Origin: Actinomycetota bacterium
GTDB taxonomy: Bacteria; Actinomycetota; Acidimicrobiia; IMCC26256; PALSA-610
Length of the DNA stretch: 64,000 bases
Reading direction: 5' to 3'
NCBI GenBank assembly: GCA_005779395.1
Contig: SXJP01000014.1
Span: forward strand, 156,684-220,683
Part shown: positions 46,741-55,267 of the stretch, piece by piece
Position numbering within the stretch: the first letter of the stretch is position 1
How the letters are laid out: each line of letters begins with the position of its first letter
Position numbers and translations under genes: made by a program
Notes under the pieces: model-generated
Told to the model about the DNA's origin: nothing
The model's input: only the letters and a program-made list of their open reading frames with translations
Databases searched by the model: none

Positions 46741-48129
46741 ATGGCAATCCAGAAAATCATCTCCCCGATCGACGGTTCCATTATGGCCGAACGCGAAACG
46801 CTCTCTGGGTCGAAACGCGACGCTGTACTTGATACTGCAGTCGTAGCGACGCGTGACTGGCGGCAAACCCCACTGTCTGAACGTATCGACATATGCGAGA
46901 AGGCCGTCACGTGGTTCTGTGACAACACCGACGCCATCGCTCTCGAACTCACGATGCAGATGGGCCGGCCAATCACGTACGCGCCATTCGAGATCACGCG
47001 TGGCTTTCAAGAACGCGCGCGGCATATGGCATCTCTCGCTCCCTCGGTACTCGCCGACATCGCCGCTCCGACGAAACCGGGATTTACGAGGTTCGTACGA
47101 CGCGAACCAGTAGGTATTGTGCTCGTAGTAGCTCCCTGGAACTACCCATACCTCACCTGCGTCAACACGATCATCCCTGCGCTACTAGCTGGAAACAGCG
47201 TGATCTTGAAGCACGCGACCCAAACCCTTCTCTGCTCAGAACGGTATGCGGAGGCATTCGCGGCGGCCGGGCTACCTGAAGGCGTGTTTCAAGCGATACA
47301 CGCGACCCACTCCGACATCGCCGCCATGATCGAGGACTCTCGCACAGGCTTTGTTTCGTTCACTGGATCGGTCGAAGGTGGCAAATCGATTCAGCGTGCT
47401 GCGCGCGAACGTTTCATAGGAACTGGGCTTGAACTCGGCGGGAAGGACCCGTCCTACGTTCGTGCAGATTGCGACCTCGAGTTTGCTGTCGCAGAAAATG
47501 TTGATGGTGCGTTTTTTAACTCGGGCCAATCTTGTTGTGGCATCGAACGCATCTACGTCAACGAGGCTGTATACGACCAATTCGTCGAGGGCTTCGTCGA
47601 TCTAGCACGCGGATACGTGCTCGGTGATCCGCGTGACACGGCTACAACTATCGGCCCGATGGTCAATGTTTCCTCAGCGGAGTTCGTCCGCGGGCAAATC
47701 GCCGAAGCGATCGCTTCCGGAGCAACTGCACTCGTGTCCGAAAAGGACTTCACTACTTCTGATCTAGGCACGCCTTACCTCGGACCGACCGTACTAGTCG
47801 ACGTCGATCACTCCATGAGTGTCATGAAAGAGGAATCGTTCGGGCCAGTCGTCGGCATCCAGAAAGTCAGCACAGACGCTGAGGCGGTTGCTCTCATGAA
47901 CGACTCGAACTACGGCCTGAGCGCATCGATCTGGTCGACTGATGTAGATACGGCCTTCCAACTAGGCAACCAGATCGAGACCGGGACAGTGTTCCTGAAT
48001 CGATGCGACTACCTTGATCCGTCGCTGGCGTGGACTGGCGTAAAAGACACTGGTCACGGCGTGACGCTTTCGCCACTCGGATTCGATGCTGTGACGCGTG
48101 CAAAGTCGTTCCACTTTCGTCTTCCGTAG
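46741..48129 (+). CDS. Aldehyde dehydrogenase (NAD(P)+-dependent)
   Basis: A 462-residue ALDH. The catalytic cysteine is C265 in NSGQSCCG, the general base Glu lies in LELGGKDP, and the cofactor motif is FTGSVEGG. It oxidises an aldehyde to the acid, which the divergently encoded acyl-CoA synthetase could then activate. The start is ATG 46741; the longer reading begins nearer the operator and is less likely. It is followed by two smaller genes on the same strand. Confidence 0.92.
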   Translation: MAIQKIISPIDGSIMAERETLSGSKRDAVLDTAVVATRDWRQTPLSERIDICEKAVTWFCDNTDAIALELTMQMGRPITYAPFEITRGFQERARHMASLAPSVLADIAAPTKPGFTRFVRREPVGIVLVVAPWNYPYLTCVNTIIPALLAGNSVILKHATQTLLCSERYAEAFAAAGLPEGVFQAIHATHSDIAAMIEDSRTGFVSFTGSVEGGKSIQRAARERFIGTGLELGGKDPSYVRADCDLEFAVAENVDGAFFNSGQSCCGIERIYVNEAVYDQFVEGFVDLARGYVLGDPRDTATTIGPMVNVSSAEFVRGQIAEAIASGATALVSEKDFTTSDLGTPYLGPTVLVDVDHSMSVMKEESFGPVVGIQKVSTDAEAVALMNDSNYGLSASIWSTDVDTAFQLGNQIETGTVFLNRCDYLDPSLAWTGVKDTGHGVTLSPLGFDAVTRAKSFHFRLP

Positions 48130-48149
48130 TTCACATAACGTGACGGTCC

Positions 48150-48794
48150 GTGGAGGACCGTTTCAACTTCGGGCAATACCTCGAAATGACCGAGGCATCC
48201 GAAACAGCCGTAGCAGCCAGGGCTCAGGAATTGCTCCACGTGCCCGAAGTCAAGCGAGTGACCTGGTGGCAGAACGTGAATCGCGATCGCCCGGACCTCC
48301 CACGGGTATTGCCCGAATTCGAACGGTTGTTAGTCGCCGAAGTCGGCGTGGCTTTCAGGGTGCCAAATCCGAGCCATGGCTTCACCCCACACAACTTCGT
48401 CCGCACGAATCGGCCCGGCCAAGGAACACTCAGCGGGAAGCCAACAATCGGCTTGTCGCTAGTGCTGATTTCTCCCCGAGAAGACCATCGTGCACAGGAA
48501 TTGCGCGACTGGGCCGACTTCATTCATATTCGCCATATTGCCGAAGCAGCGGTGCCCGGATACACGATGATCACTCCGTACGTCAATGCTGAGCAGGCCA
48601 GTCATCCGAGGTTTATGCACTTCTACGAAATGGATTGCAACAACCCTGAACAGTCGTACAAGATGATGACACCGATGGTGACTGCACGGCTCGGTGGCGC
48701 AGACAATGAGTCTTGGAAATCGTGGGCATTCGGTCCTTCGCTCAGAATCATGTACGTGAACACGTTCAGACGTATAGGGGAACTCATCGTATGA
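48150..48794 (+). CDS. Conserved hypothetical protein, dimeric alpha/beta-barrel (EthD-like) features
   Basis: A 214-residue soluble protein. The second half (RDWADFIHIRHIAEA and GYTMITPYVN, then RFMHFYEMD) has the spacing of EthD-like ferredoxin-fold domains, in which two copies make a small barrel around a substrate. The family match is tentative and the function unknown. The start is GTG 48150, though an ATG at 48186 is possible. The stop overlaps the nitroreductase start as ATGA. Confidence 0.65.
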   Translation: MEDRFNFGQYLEMTEASETAVAARAQELLHVPEVKRVTWWQNVNRDRPDLPRVLPEFERLLVAEVGVAFRVPNPSHGFTPHNFVRTNRPGQGTLSGKPTIGLSLVLISPREDHRAQELRDWADFIHIRHIAEAAVPGYTMITPYVNAEQASHPRFMHFYEMDCNNPEQSYKMMTPMVTARLGGADNESWKSWAFGPSLRIMYVNTFRRIGELIV

Positions 48795-49387
48795 ACTCAC
48801 ACGAGGCCTTTGACTTTTTCGACTTGGCCGACAGACAACGCGCTCACCGTTGTTTTACGGCGGAAGCGGTTCCGGCCCACATCATCGAGAAACTGCTGAC
48901 GACTGCCACTCGTGCTCCGTCGGCCGAGAACTCCCAACCTTGGGAGTTCATAGTGGTAACGAACGCCGACCTGCGCGCACAACTAGGCGACCTGATGCGA
49001 CAGCAATGGCTAGACGCTCGTGCGTTCTCAGAATCAAGACTCTGTTCCCAACTTTTTGCCGAAGTCGACGCTGGCCTAGGCGAAGGCGGAATCGCGAAAG
49101 CACCCGCACTCATCGTTGCTGCAGCCGACACCAGAAAAGTTCATCGCGCTGCGATAGCGAGTTCTATTTTCCCCGCGATACAAAATCTGTTGCTTGGCGC
49201 GACTGCGCTCGGTCTTGGCTCTGCGCTCACGACGATAGCAACCATGAACGCTAAAGGATTGCGTATGTTGCTCGACATTGGTGAGCACCTAGACCCGGTA
49301 GCGCTCATCCCAATCGGTTACCCGCCGAAAACCCTCGGTAGAAGTCGACGTGAACCAGCAACCACGCGCACCACCTGGCGACGCTGA
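48791..49387 (+). CDS. Nitroreductase family protein
   Basis: A 198-residue FMN-dependent nitroreductase-fold protein. Conserved pieces are RAHRCFTAEAVP, ATRAPSAENSQPWEF (FMN phosphate and ring binding) and the C-terminal IPIGYPPK. Such enzymes reduce nitro groups, quinones or enones with NAD(P)H. The ATG at 48791 overlaps the stop of the previous gene; a longer reading from 48713 would lie in that gene. It ends a three-gene unit with the aldehyde dehydrogenase. Confidence 0.9.
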   Translation: MNSHEAFDFFDLADRQRAHRCFTAEAVPAHIIEKLLTTATRAPSAENSQPWEFIVVTNADLRAQLGDLMRQQWLDARAFSESRLCSQLFAEVDAGLGEGGIAKAPALIVAAADTRKVHRAAIASSIFPAIQNLLLGATALGLGSALTTIATMNAKGLRMLLDIGEHLDPVALIPIGYPPKTLGRSRREPATTRTTWRR

Positions 49388-49405
49388 AGTGCCAAGGTTT
49401 CTGGC

Positions 49406-50320
49406 CTAGTACCCCTCCGCTTGGTCGACGATGCCAACTAGCGGTTCGCCGCTTAGATAGCGCCTTAAGTTCGCACAAAAAATATCGACTGCGGCCGCAA
49501 AAAACGCTTCGCTAGACCACGACGAATGAGGTGTGAGAAATACCTTCGGGTGGCTATAGAGCCAATGCCCAGCTGGAAGCGGCTCAGGTTCACATACATC
49601 TAGCGAAGCTCGCGCCACACGACCATCATCGAGCGCTACCCGCAACGCCTCTTGATCCACCAAGGAACCGCGAGCAATATTTACGAGGTGAACTCCGGGC
49701 TTCACTCGAGTCAAGGCGTCCTCATCAATCATGTGACGTGTTCGATCTGTTCCTGGCGCGGCCAATACCAGGTGGTCTGCAACACTCAATAGGTCGGCGA
49801 GTTTCGTTACCACCTCTACCCCTGGCTCGGGACTAGCGGAGTCAGTGCGGCGCATTGCCACAACACGCATGTCAAAGGCCAACGCGAGGCGCGAAATTCG
49901 TTCTCCGATTCCGCCGAGGCCGACAAGCCCGAGTGTCGATCCAGACAACGTGGTCATGCGCTGGAAGTTCCAATTCTTCGGCGCGTCTTTGAGCCAGTTC
50001 TGCGGAAAGCCTCGCCCGAACGCGAGCATCGCTCCGAGAACATACTCAGATATCGGGATTGCGCTCGCGCCACGTGCACATGTGACGATCGGAGCGCTGA
50101 GGATTTCGGGTGGCATGCCGTTTATGCCCGTACCGCTTAACTGAACCCACCGCACCCCACGCTCCATCGCCGTGAAACAGTTTGGGCCCCAACCACCGAA
50201 TAAGACTTCAGCTCGCGCATCATCGGCAATAGTCTCTGAGATGTCAATCACTGTGACCTCTGGAAACTCAGCGGCAAGTCGCTCGCATGCCTTAGAAATC
50301 TCTGTGAAAACCGTAACCAT
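49406..50320 (-). CDS. D-2-hydroxyacid dehydrogenase family protein
   Basis: A 304-residue NAD-binding dehydrogenase. The dinucleotide motif is GLGGIGER, and the catalytic Arg, Glu and His are visible in NIARGSLVD, CEPEPLP and LTPHSSWSS. Family members interconvert 2-keto- and D-2-hydroxy-acids. I chose ATG 50320 because the longer start would overlap the upstream gene. It is the last gene of the operon that begins at 53908 and is 10 nt from the end of the UGSC partner gene. Confidence 0.9.
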   Translation of the reverse strand: MVTVFTEISKACERLAAEFPEVTVIDISETIADDARAEVLFGGWGPNCFTAMERGVRWVQLSGTGINGMPPEILSAPIVTCARGASAIPISEYVLGAMLAFGRGFPQNWLKDAPKNWNFQRMTTLSGSTLGLVGLGGIGERISRLALAFDMRVVAMRRTDSASPEPGVEVVTKLADLLSVADHLVLAAPGTDRTRHMIDEDALTRVKPGVHLVNIARGSLVDQEALRVALDDGRVARASLDVCEPEPLPAGHWLYSHPKVFLTPHSSWSSEAFFAAAVDIFCANLRRYLSGEPLVGIVDQAEGY

Positions 50321-50330
50321 GCGGTGCAAT

Positions 50331-51422
50331 CTAGAAGGTCTGAGTAACTGCCCTTGTAGGACCAAAACTGTGGCAAGCGAGAGCGTGGAGGTTGGCGAGA
50401 CCGCCGCACACGACCACGATGATCTGCTCTGGAGACTCGACGAGACTCACGCGGCCGTCGCTGCCGACACGGCCACTCTCGAGATGCGCTACCCGGTGCG
50501 GTTCCGGAAATTCTGTGAGCGCAATCGATGCCGACTCCCACAGTGCCTGTTGGACGTCTGCGATACCAAGATACGAACTTGCTATCAATTCAGCCCACGG
50601 CGGAGCAACGCATACAAGAATCTCTGCTCCGTGATGGTCACCCAAGTAAGCGTTCGTTCCAGGGAATGCGAGGGACCGCCCGATCAGCGCCGCCAGGCTC
50701 GCCCCGTCGTGGCAGTAGATGTCAGCGACATCGATAGTGCCTGTAACTCCATGAACTGTGACAGCGTTCGCCCCCGGCGATGCTCCGCGACGTGTGGCGA
50801 GCGGAGCCCAGGGAGATCGTTCCTCCCATTCGGCTACACAGATACCGCTCACGCGGCCGGGCTGGCCAAAGACACTCTTGGAGTTAACGCCGATCTGTTG
50901 TCCCCCAATGTTGCGCATAATCAAACGAGTCGCTCTACCGATACCGACACTCGGCCCGGCTACTCCCCCGAAGCATCCGGCTTCCATCGCGATGTTGAGT
51001 TCATGTCGCGCCGGGCCATTGACGAACAGTCCTGGCACGACCGAACACGTAGTGGTATTCAGAGCGAGCAAATTGAACGACGGATCGAGCATTGCTTCCA
51101 TCGCCGCTACGAGCAATGGCATCGCATCAGCATTCGCACCAGCCATCACGGCATTGATCGCGATTTTCTCTACCGTTGCTCGGCCGTTCCTTGGAGGGAC
51201 CTCGCCTACTACTTCATCTGCTGAACGTCGACTCGCTCTGACATAATCTCGAACCAAGACTTCTGTCGGCGGGACTAGCGGCAAGCCGTCGCCCCAACCG
51301 GCCTTAGTAGCAAACTCGGTAAATGACCCAAGCTCATCGTCTACGTCGATTCGTGCACTCACCAACGACTCGATCTCACAGGTGGCGTCACCACAATCGT
51401 CGACGGCGTCCACCTCACTCAA
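50331..51422 (-). CDS. Conserved protein of unknown function, partner of the UGSC selenoprotein
   Basis: A 363-residue soluble protein that I cannot assign to a characterised enzyme. It has conserved-looking blocks TEFATKAGWGDGLPLVPPT (about 34-52) and NIGGQQIGVNSKSVFGQPG (about 172-190). Cysteines lie at positions 10 and 15 near the N-terminus and in NTTTCSVVPG and MEAGCFGGVAG. It starts with a TTG at 51422 that overlaps the selenoprotein stop by 8 nt; a GTG at 51413 just after that stop is an alternative. Translational coupling suggests the two proteins form one enzyme or complex. Confidence 0.75.
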   Translation of the reverse strand: MSEVDAVDDCGDATCEIESLVSARIDVDDELGSFTEFATKAGWGDGLPLVPPTEVLVRDYVRASRRSADEVVGEVPPRNGRATVEKIAINAVMAGANADAMPLLVAAMEAMLDPSFNLLALNTTTCSVVPGLFVNGPARHELNIAMEAGCFGGVAGPSVGIGRATRLIMRNIGGQQIGVNSKSVFGQPGRVSGICVAEWEERSPWAPLATRRGASPGANAVTVHGVTGTIDVADIYCHDGASLAALIGRSLAFPGTNAYLGDHHGAEILVCVAPPWAELIASSYLGIADVQQALWESASIALTEFPEPHRVAHLESGRVGSDGRVSLVESPEQIIVVVCGGLANLHALACHSFGPTRAVTQTF

Positions 51423-51957
51423 CCGTTGCGCCGATCGTCGTCAGTAGCAGCGGCCAGTGCGCAATCGCGATCTCGCGCACCTCGGCTTCCGTCAGATGCT
51501 CTAGCGGGTACGGCAGAACATGGACCCTCAGCCCGCCCAGGCCGGCGTTTGTAGCCATGGTCCTCGCGAGCGTTTCGAACTCTTCTGTAACCACGACGAC
51601 CGCCGTGGACCCCGATCGAGCGACCGCAACTGCGTCGTGCACGCTCCACGAGGTACATGAGCCTCAATTACCGAGGCCAACAATGCCGACATCAACCTCT
51701 GTAACGAAGGTTGCAAGCTCGGCCGTTGTGACTGCTCCAGCTTCGCCGACCCTTTGACCGGCGACCCACCGGACCACAGTTGCCCCAGAGTCTTGCAAGC
51801 GCCGCGCCCACTCGTTGAGCACCCACTCATAGCTACGCCACGCCGTGTCGAGCCGAAGGCCAACTGTCTTGCCTGCGAGTAGCCCTGCGTTCGGCCCTGG
51901 GTTTGGGTCAACGTCGGGTGGCGCTGCGGTTGGGTCAAGAACCACTACTCGTGCCAT
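51415..51957 (-). CDS. UGSC-family selenoprotein (in-frame TGA = selenocysteine)
   Basis: One 180-residue reading frame from the ATG at 51957 to the TGA at 51415-51417, interrupted only by an internal TGA at 51664-51666. The codons around it read Gly-Leu-Gly-Asn-Sec98-Gly-Ser-Cys-Thr-Ser-Trp. Sec-Gly-Ser-Cys is the defining motif of UGSC-family selenoproteins (some members have Cys instead of Sec), a family described from marine metagenomes. After it the frame runs unbroken to a typical C-terminal half (VVVVTEEFETLAR, RVHVLPYPLEHLT), and a SECIS-like hairpin lies 17 nt behind the TGA. Simple gene calling yields two false genes, 51664-51957 and 51415-51642. The reaction is unknown; a Sec/Cys redox or nucleophilic role is inferred. 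Confidence 0.88.
51635..51651 (-). promoter_or_regulatory. Candidate bacterial SECIS hairpin
   Basis: On the mRNA the five bases UCGUG (51651-51647) pair perfectly with CACGA (51639-51635) around a 7-nt loop GAGCGUG. There are 17 nt between the UGA and the loop, and the first loop base is G. Both agree with the published rules for bacterial SECIS elements (loop 16-37 nt after UGA, G within its first two bases). SelB would bind here to deliver Sec-tRNA. Confidence 0.7.
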
Positions 51958-51975
51958 CGCTTGAGCGTATTGCTT

Positions 51976-52611
51976 TCAGCGGCGAAGGGTTGCCAACAGA
52001 TCGATCGCCCATAAGCGCGGGTGCTCTAGCGACCAACCGATTTCGGCGAGATCGAAATACTCGATGCTGAATTTCCCGGCGTAACCGATCTTGTCAGCAC
52101 GAGCGAACAAAGCGTCGAAGTCAACTGTGCCGCGTGGATCTTCGGCGTGCAGTTGAGTTGAACCAAGACAGCCCTGCCGAAGCTGAATGTGGTCGGCCCA
52201 TTCGAGCAACTCGCTTACATCGCCTCCCCAGTCGGCAACATGACCAGTGTCGAGCAGCAAGCGCGTCCCTGGTACTTCTTTGAGGAATGCCTTCCAAGTC
52301 TCAACAGAATGGACGACCGCTCTGGCCCACGGCTCTAGCAACGCTCCCGGTGCATCACGCCACCATCGAACAGCTTTGTCCCACATGTCCGGCCCAGCAG
52401 CCGTTGCGGGCGCTGGAGTCGCGCACCACCGAGCCAGCGGTTTAGGAAAACTTGTAGGACAACCAATGGGCAGGGCCAAAGTCTTGCTCGCATCAGCGAC
52501 CATGCAGTCGATATGAGCGAAACCGTCTTCACGCGCCGCGAACGAGCGTTCGTTGGCATCGCTCAACTTTGCGTACACGATGTCGCAGACACCGATCGGA
52601 CGATTACTCAA
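51976..52611 (-). CDS. Sugar phosphate isomerase/epimerase-like TIM-barrel protein
   Basis: A 211-residue protein of the AP-endonuclease-2/xylose-isomerase-like TIM-barrel superfamily. Metal-binding blocks are LLLDTGHVADWGGD, HIQLRQGC and FSIEYFD. It is shorter than the usual 260-300 residues, mainly in the N-terminal third, so some barrel strands are abbreviated. Members isomerise or epimerise sugars or hydroxyacids. It lies 18 nt upstream of the selenoprotein and 11 nt after the SDR stop, in the same operon. Confidence 0.75.
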   Translation of the reverse strand: MSNRPIGVCDIVYAKLSDANERSFAAREDGFAHIDCMVADASKTLALPIGCPTSFPKPLARWCATPAPATAAGPDMWDKAVRWWRDAPGALLEPWARAVVHSVETWKAFLKEVPGTRLLLDTGHVADWGGDVSELLEWADHIQLRQGCLGSTQLHAEDPRGTVDFDALFARADKIGYAGKFSIEYFDLAEIGWSLEHPRLWAIDLLATLRR

Positions 52612-52622
52612 AGACGACGCGC

Positions 52623-53513
52623 TTAGCTTGACATCGATTTCGGCATGACCATGCCTACAGGCTGCATGTGCCCGCCAAGGCCTTTGTCAAACTCTTCGGC
52701 TAGCTGTTCTGCGGTCCAGCCACCATCGCGCCACATCCACGCGATCTGCTTTGGATGTTGAAAGATTGAGTAGCTGTACTCGGTACGGCCAAGAATCTGA
52801 CCATTGACGTGGCCAGCAGCCTCCGAAGCAAGAAAGACGACCAGCGGAGCGTTGAGCGCGGGGTTCTCCTCGGCGGGTACGGCCTTGCCGCTTTTTTCGT
52901 ATAGAGATGCTGTCATGCGTGTAGCGCCAGCGGGCGCAACGGCGTTACAAGTGATGCCGTAACGACCAAGTTCCATCGACCAGATGAAGGTCATGCCCAT
53001 GATGCCAGCTTTAGCTGCGCCGTAGTTGGTTTGACCGAAGTTGCCACGAAGTCCTGCGGAACTCGTGATGTTGATGATCCTGCCGTACTCCTGGGCGCGA
53101 AAGACTTCGGCGGCATGACGGGTGACGTTGAATGTGCCTTTGAGGTGCACCGCTATGACGGAATCAAAATCTGACTCCTCCATTTTGAGCAGTGTCTTAT
53201 CTCTTACGATCCCCGCGTTGTTGACCAAGATGTCGACTCGGCCGAAGGCCTCGACAGCCGATGCCACAATGTTGCCTGCCCCATCGAAGTCGCTAACAGA
53301 ATCGCGGTTAGCAACTGCTTCGCCACCAGCAGCGATTATGTCTGCGGCCGTCTGAGCTGCTGGGTCCTCGCCCGTGCCATCGCCGCTGAGTGATGCGCCA
53401 ACGTCATTGACAACGACCTTCGCTCCAGCAGCAGCAAGCGCTAAAGCGAACTCGCGCCCTATGCCTCGCCCTGAGCCAGTTACGATCGCTACGCGCGACT
53501 CAAGCATGGGCAT
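52623..53513 (-). CDS. Short-chain dehydrogenase, 3-hydroxyacyl-CoA dehydrogenase-like
   Basis: A 296-residue classical SDR with TGSGRGIG, NNAG and the S-Y-K triad in NITSSAG and NYGAAKAG. Like the gene at 25214 it carries the C-terminal extension of HSD17B4-like enzymes, which would oxidise a 3-hydroxyacyl-CoA. The start ATG shares one base with the stop of the MaoC gene (TGATG), so hydration and oxidation steps are probably coupled. Confidence 0.92.
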   Translation of the reverse strand: MPMLESRVAIVTGSGRGIGREFALALAAAGAKVVVNDVGASLSGDGTGEDPAAQTAADIIAAGGEAVANRDSVSDFDGAGNIVASAVEAFGRVDILVNNAGIVRDKTLLKMEESDFDSVIAVHLKGTFNVTRHAAEVFRAQEYGRIINITSSAGLRGNFGQTNYGAAKAGIMGMTFIWSMELGRYGITCNAVAPAGATRMTASLYEKSGKAVPAEENPALNAPLVVFLASEAAGHVNGQILGRTEYSYSIFQHPKQIAWMWRDGGWTAEQLAEEFDKGLGGHMQPVGMVMPKSMSS

Positions 53514-53908
53514 CAGATCGCGCAGATAGCGCCGCCGACCACGGCCTCTACGCCCTGTTCGTTGGCTACGACTAGCTCAAGATCCGCCTCGACGGCGTCC
53601 CCGACCTGGCGGACTCCAGTGACCGTCGCCTTGGCCGTAAGGACGTCGCCCGGCCAAACTTGTTTGGCGAACCGCACTGAAAATTTCCTTATTGACTCTG
53701 GCCCGAACCAGTCTGTGAGTACTCGCCCAGCGAGGCCCATAGTGAGCATGCCGTGGCCGAACACCGAAGGACTACCGACTGAGGTTGCGATCGTGTCGTC
53801 GTGATGCATTGGATTGAAGTCGCCTGATGCGCCCGCGTATTTCACGAACATTGTTCTTGTGAGCGCGGGAAACGTCAGCTCCCTTGTATCTCCAACAGAC
53901 ACTGCCAT
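53513..53908 (-). CDS. MaoC-type enoyl-CoA hydratase
   Basis: A 131-residue hotdog-fold hydratase. The hydratase-2 motif ASGDFNPMHHDD carries the catalytic D30 and H35. It hydrates trans-2-enoyl-CoA to the (R)-3-hydroxyacyl-CoA. First gene of the operon that includes the selenoprotein, divergent from the TetR gene with the operator between them. Confidence 0.92.
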   Translation of the reverse strand: MAVSVGDTRELTFPALTRTMFVKYAGASGDFNPMHHDDTIATSVGSPSVFGHGMLTMGLAGRVLTDWFGPESIRKFSVRFAKQVWPGDVLTAKATVTGVRQVGDAVEADLELVVANEQGVEAVVGGAICAI

Positions 53909-53960
53909 TACGACTCCCTAAACGGATCATCGGATGTGAACTGTTTCGAAGTTACCAAAC

Positions 53961-53976
53961 CTGACGAGGGTGTCAG
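53961..53976. promoter_or_regulatory. Operator CTGAC-N6-GTCAG, site 4, between TetR and the selenoprotein operon
   Basis: CTGACGAGGGTGTCAG lies 20 bp before the TetR ATG at 53997 and 52 bp from the MaoC start. An alternative TetR start at 53970 would fall inside it, which favours 53997. Its place in the divergent promoter is typical for a TetR protein that represses itself and its neighbour. Confidence 0.8.
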
Positions 53977-53996
53977 TTACGCCTAGCCTGCGATGC

Positions 53997-54569
53997 ATGC
54001 AGGGGCGAGGCGAGAAGACACGCCGCAAGCTATTGAATGCAGCTACGGCTGTCTTTGCCAAGCGCGGCTATCACGCTGCCCGCGTAATCGACATCGTGAA
54101 GGCAGCCAAGACAAGCCAAGGAACCTTCTATCTTTACTTCGATAACAAGGAAGACCTGTTCGCCGTCCTTGCAGGCGAGGTCTCAAAGAAGGTCGCTGAC
54201 TTGGTTGCCGACTTCCCTTCGTTTGGGGCCGATGATGCAGGGCGCCAAGAACTCGAAACCTGGCTAGTGCGCTTCGGCGACCTTTATCAAGAGCACGGCT
54301 CGGTCATCAGAGCATGGACAGACGCCGAAATCGCGGGTGAGCGCGTCGGCGACTTTGGTTCGGAAGCATCGGCCAAGTTCGCGCTCTCGATTGCCGAACT
54401 CTTTAGTGCCGCCCGCACGCCAGAAATCGACCCGCAAGTCGCATCACTAGCGATCGTCGCGATGATCGAACGATCGCACTACTACCTTCTCACATCTCAA
54501 CTAAAGGTCGATAGAGCAGAAATGGCAGCGACTTTGGCCCGTTCGACCCACGCAGCGATTTACGGCTAA
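53997..54569 (+). CDS. TetR-family transcriptional regulator
   Basis: A 190-residue TetR-type regulator. The N-terminal helix-turn-helix region is clear (RRKLLNAATAVFAKRGYHAA, then VKAAKTSQGTFYLYFDNKEDLF), followed by a helical ligand-binding domain. It would bind DNA as a dimer and release it upon binding an effector, often an acyl-CoA. The proximity of the CTGAC-N6-GTCAG site to its own start, and the same motif at four other promoters, makes this the likely cognate regulator; this is inference. Confidence 0.92.
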   Translation: MQGRGEKTRRKLLNAATAVFAKRGYHAARVIDIVKAAKTSQGTFYLYFDNKEDLFAVLAGEVSKKVADLVADFPSFGADDAGRQELETWLVRFGDLYQEHGSVIRAWTDAEIAGERVGDFGSEASAKFALSIAELFSAARTPEIDPQVASLAIVAMIERSHYYLLTSQLKVDRAEMAATLARSTHAAIYG

Positions 54570-54574
54570 CGGCG

Positions 54575-55267
54575 TTAGATCGTTGAGTATGCGGCCGCAC
54601 CTTCTGCCGCGCCTGCGTATTTGACCGATCCCTTCGCTAGCACCACGGCTTCGTCGGCGATGGCGAGCGCATGGCCAACATGCTGCTCCACGATTAGTAG
54701 CGTCGTGCCTGCATCGCGAATGTGGGCGAGAGTCTCATAGACACTGTCAACAATTATCGGCGCTAGGCCCAGCGAAAGCTCATCTGCGATGAGTAGGCGC
54801 GGCTGCTCTGCGAGGACTCGAGCAAGCGACAACATCCGTTGCTCGCCGCCCGACAGAGTCCCCGCAATCTGGTTGCGCCTCTCGGCGAGGCGCGGGAACA
54901 GCGCGTAAGCGACGTCCTTCGCCTCTGAGACCTCGGTCCTCGATCGCCCGCGACCGAGTGCGAGTTCTAAGTTCTCGTCAACCGAGAGTGTCGCGAAAAT
55001 TGAACGTCCTTCGACCGCATGAAAAATTCCGGTTCGCGCAAATTCGTAAGTTTCGCTCCCAGAAAAATCTGTCCCGTCGAAACGCACTGTGCCAGCAGAT
55101 GGCCTAACAAGGCCGCTCGCAACGCGAGCGAGGGTTGTCTTACCTGACCCGTTAGGACCCAACAAAGCCATGACGGCACCTGGTTGAATCGACAGTGAAA
55201 CATCGAATAGGGCACGGAACGGCCCGTAGCGCGCATCGACGTTTATTAGTTCGAGCAAAGGCGTCAT
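54575..55267 (-). CDS. livF: LIV-type ABC importer ATPase (LivF-like)
   Basis: A 230-residue ATPase with Walker A GPNGSGKTT, signature LSGGEQRML and a Walker B reading LLIADELSLGLAP, all in the expected order for LivF. It pairs with the LivG-like ATPase encoded upstream. The start overlaps that stop by 4 nt. It is the last gene of the importer operon, and its end lies 5 nt from the TetR stop. Confidence 0.9.
   Translation of the reverse strand: MTPLLELINVDARYGPFRALFDVSLSIQPGAVMALLGPNGSGKTTLARVASGLVRPSAGTVRFDGTDFSGSETYEFARTGIFHAVEGRSIFATLSVDENLELALGRGRSRTEVSEAKDVAYALFPRLAERRNQIAGTLSGGEQRMLSLARVLAEQPRLLIADELSLGLAPIIVDSVYETLAHIRDAGTTLLIVEQHVGHALAIADEAVVLAKGSVKYAGAAEGAAAYSTI

Noticed and set aside
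51664..51957. A 97-residue gene ending at a normal TGA, with a separate 75-residue gene at 51415-51642 (or a nonsense pseudogene)
   Set aside because: Both pieces are in one frame with no other stop; the codons after TGA spell Gly-Ser-Cys and a SECIS-like hairpin follows. Two separate genes or random nonsense would not produce this coincidence.
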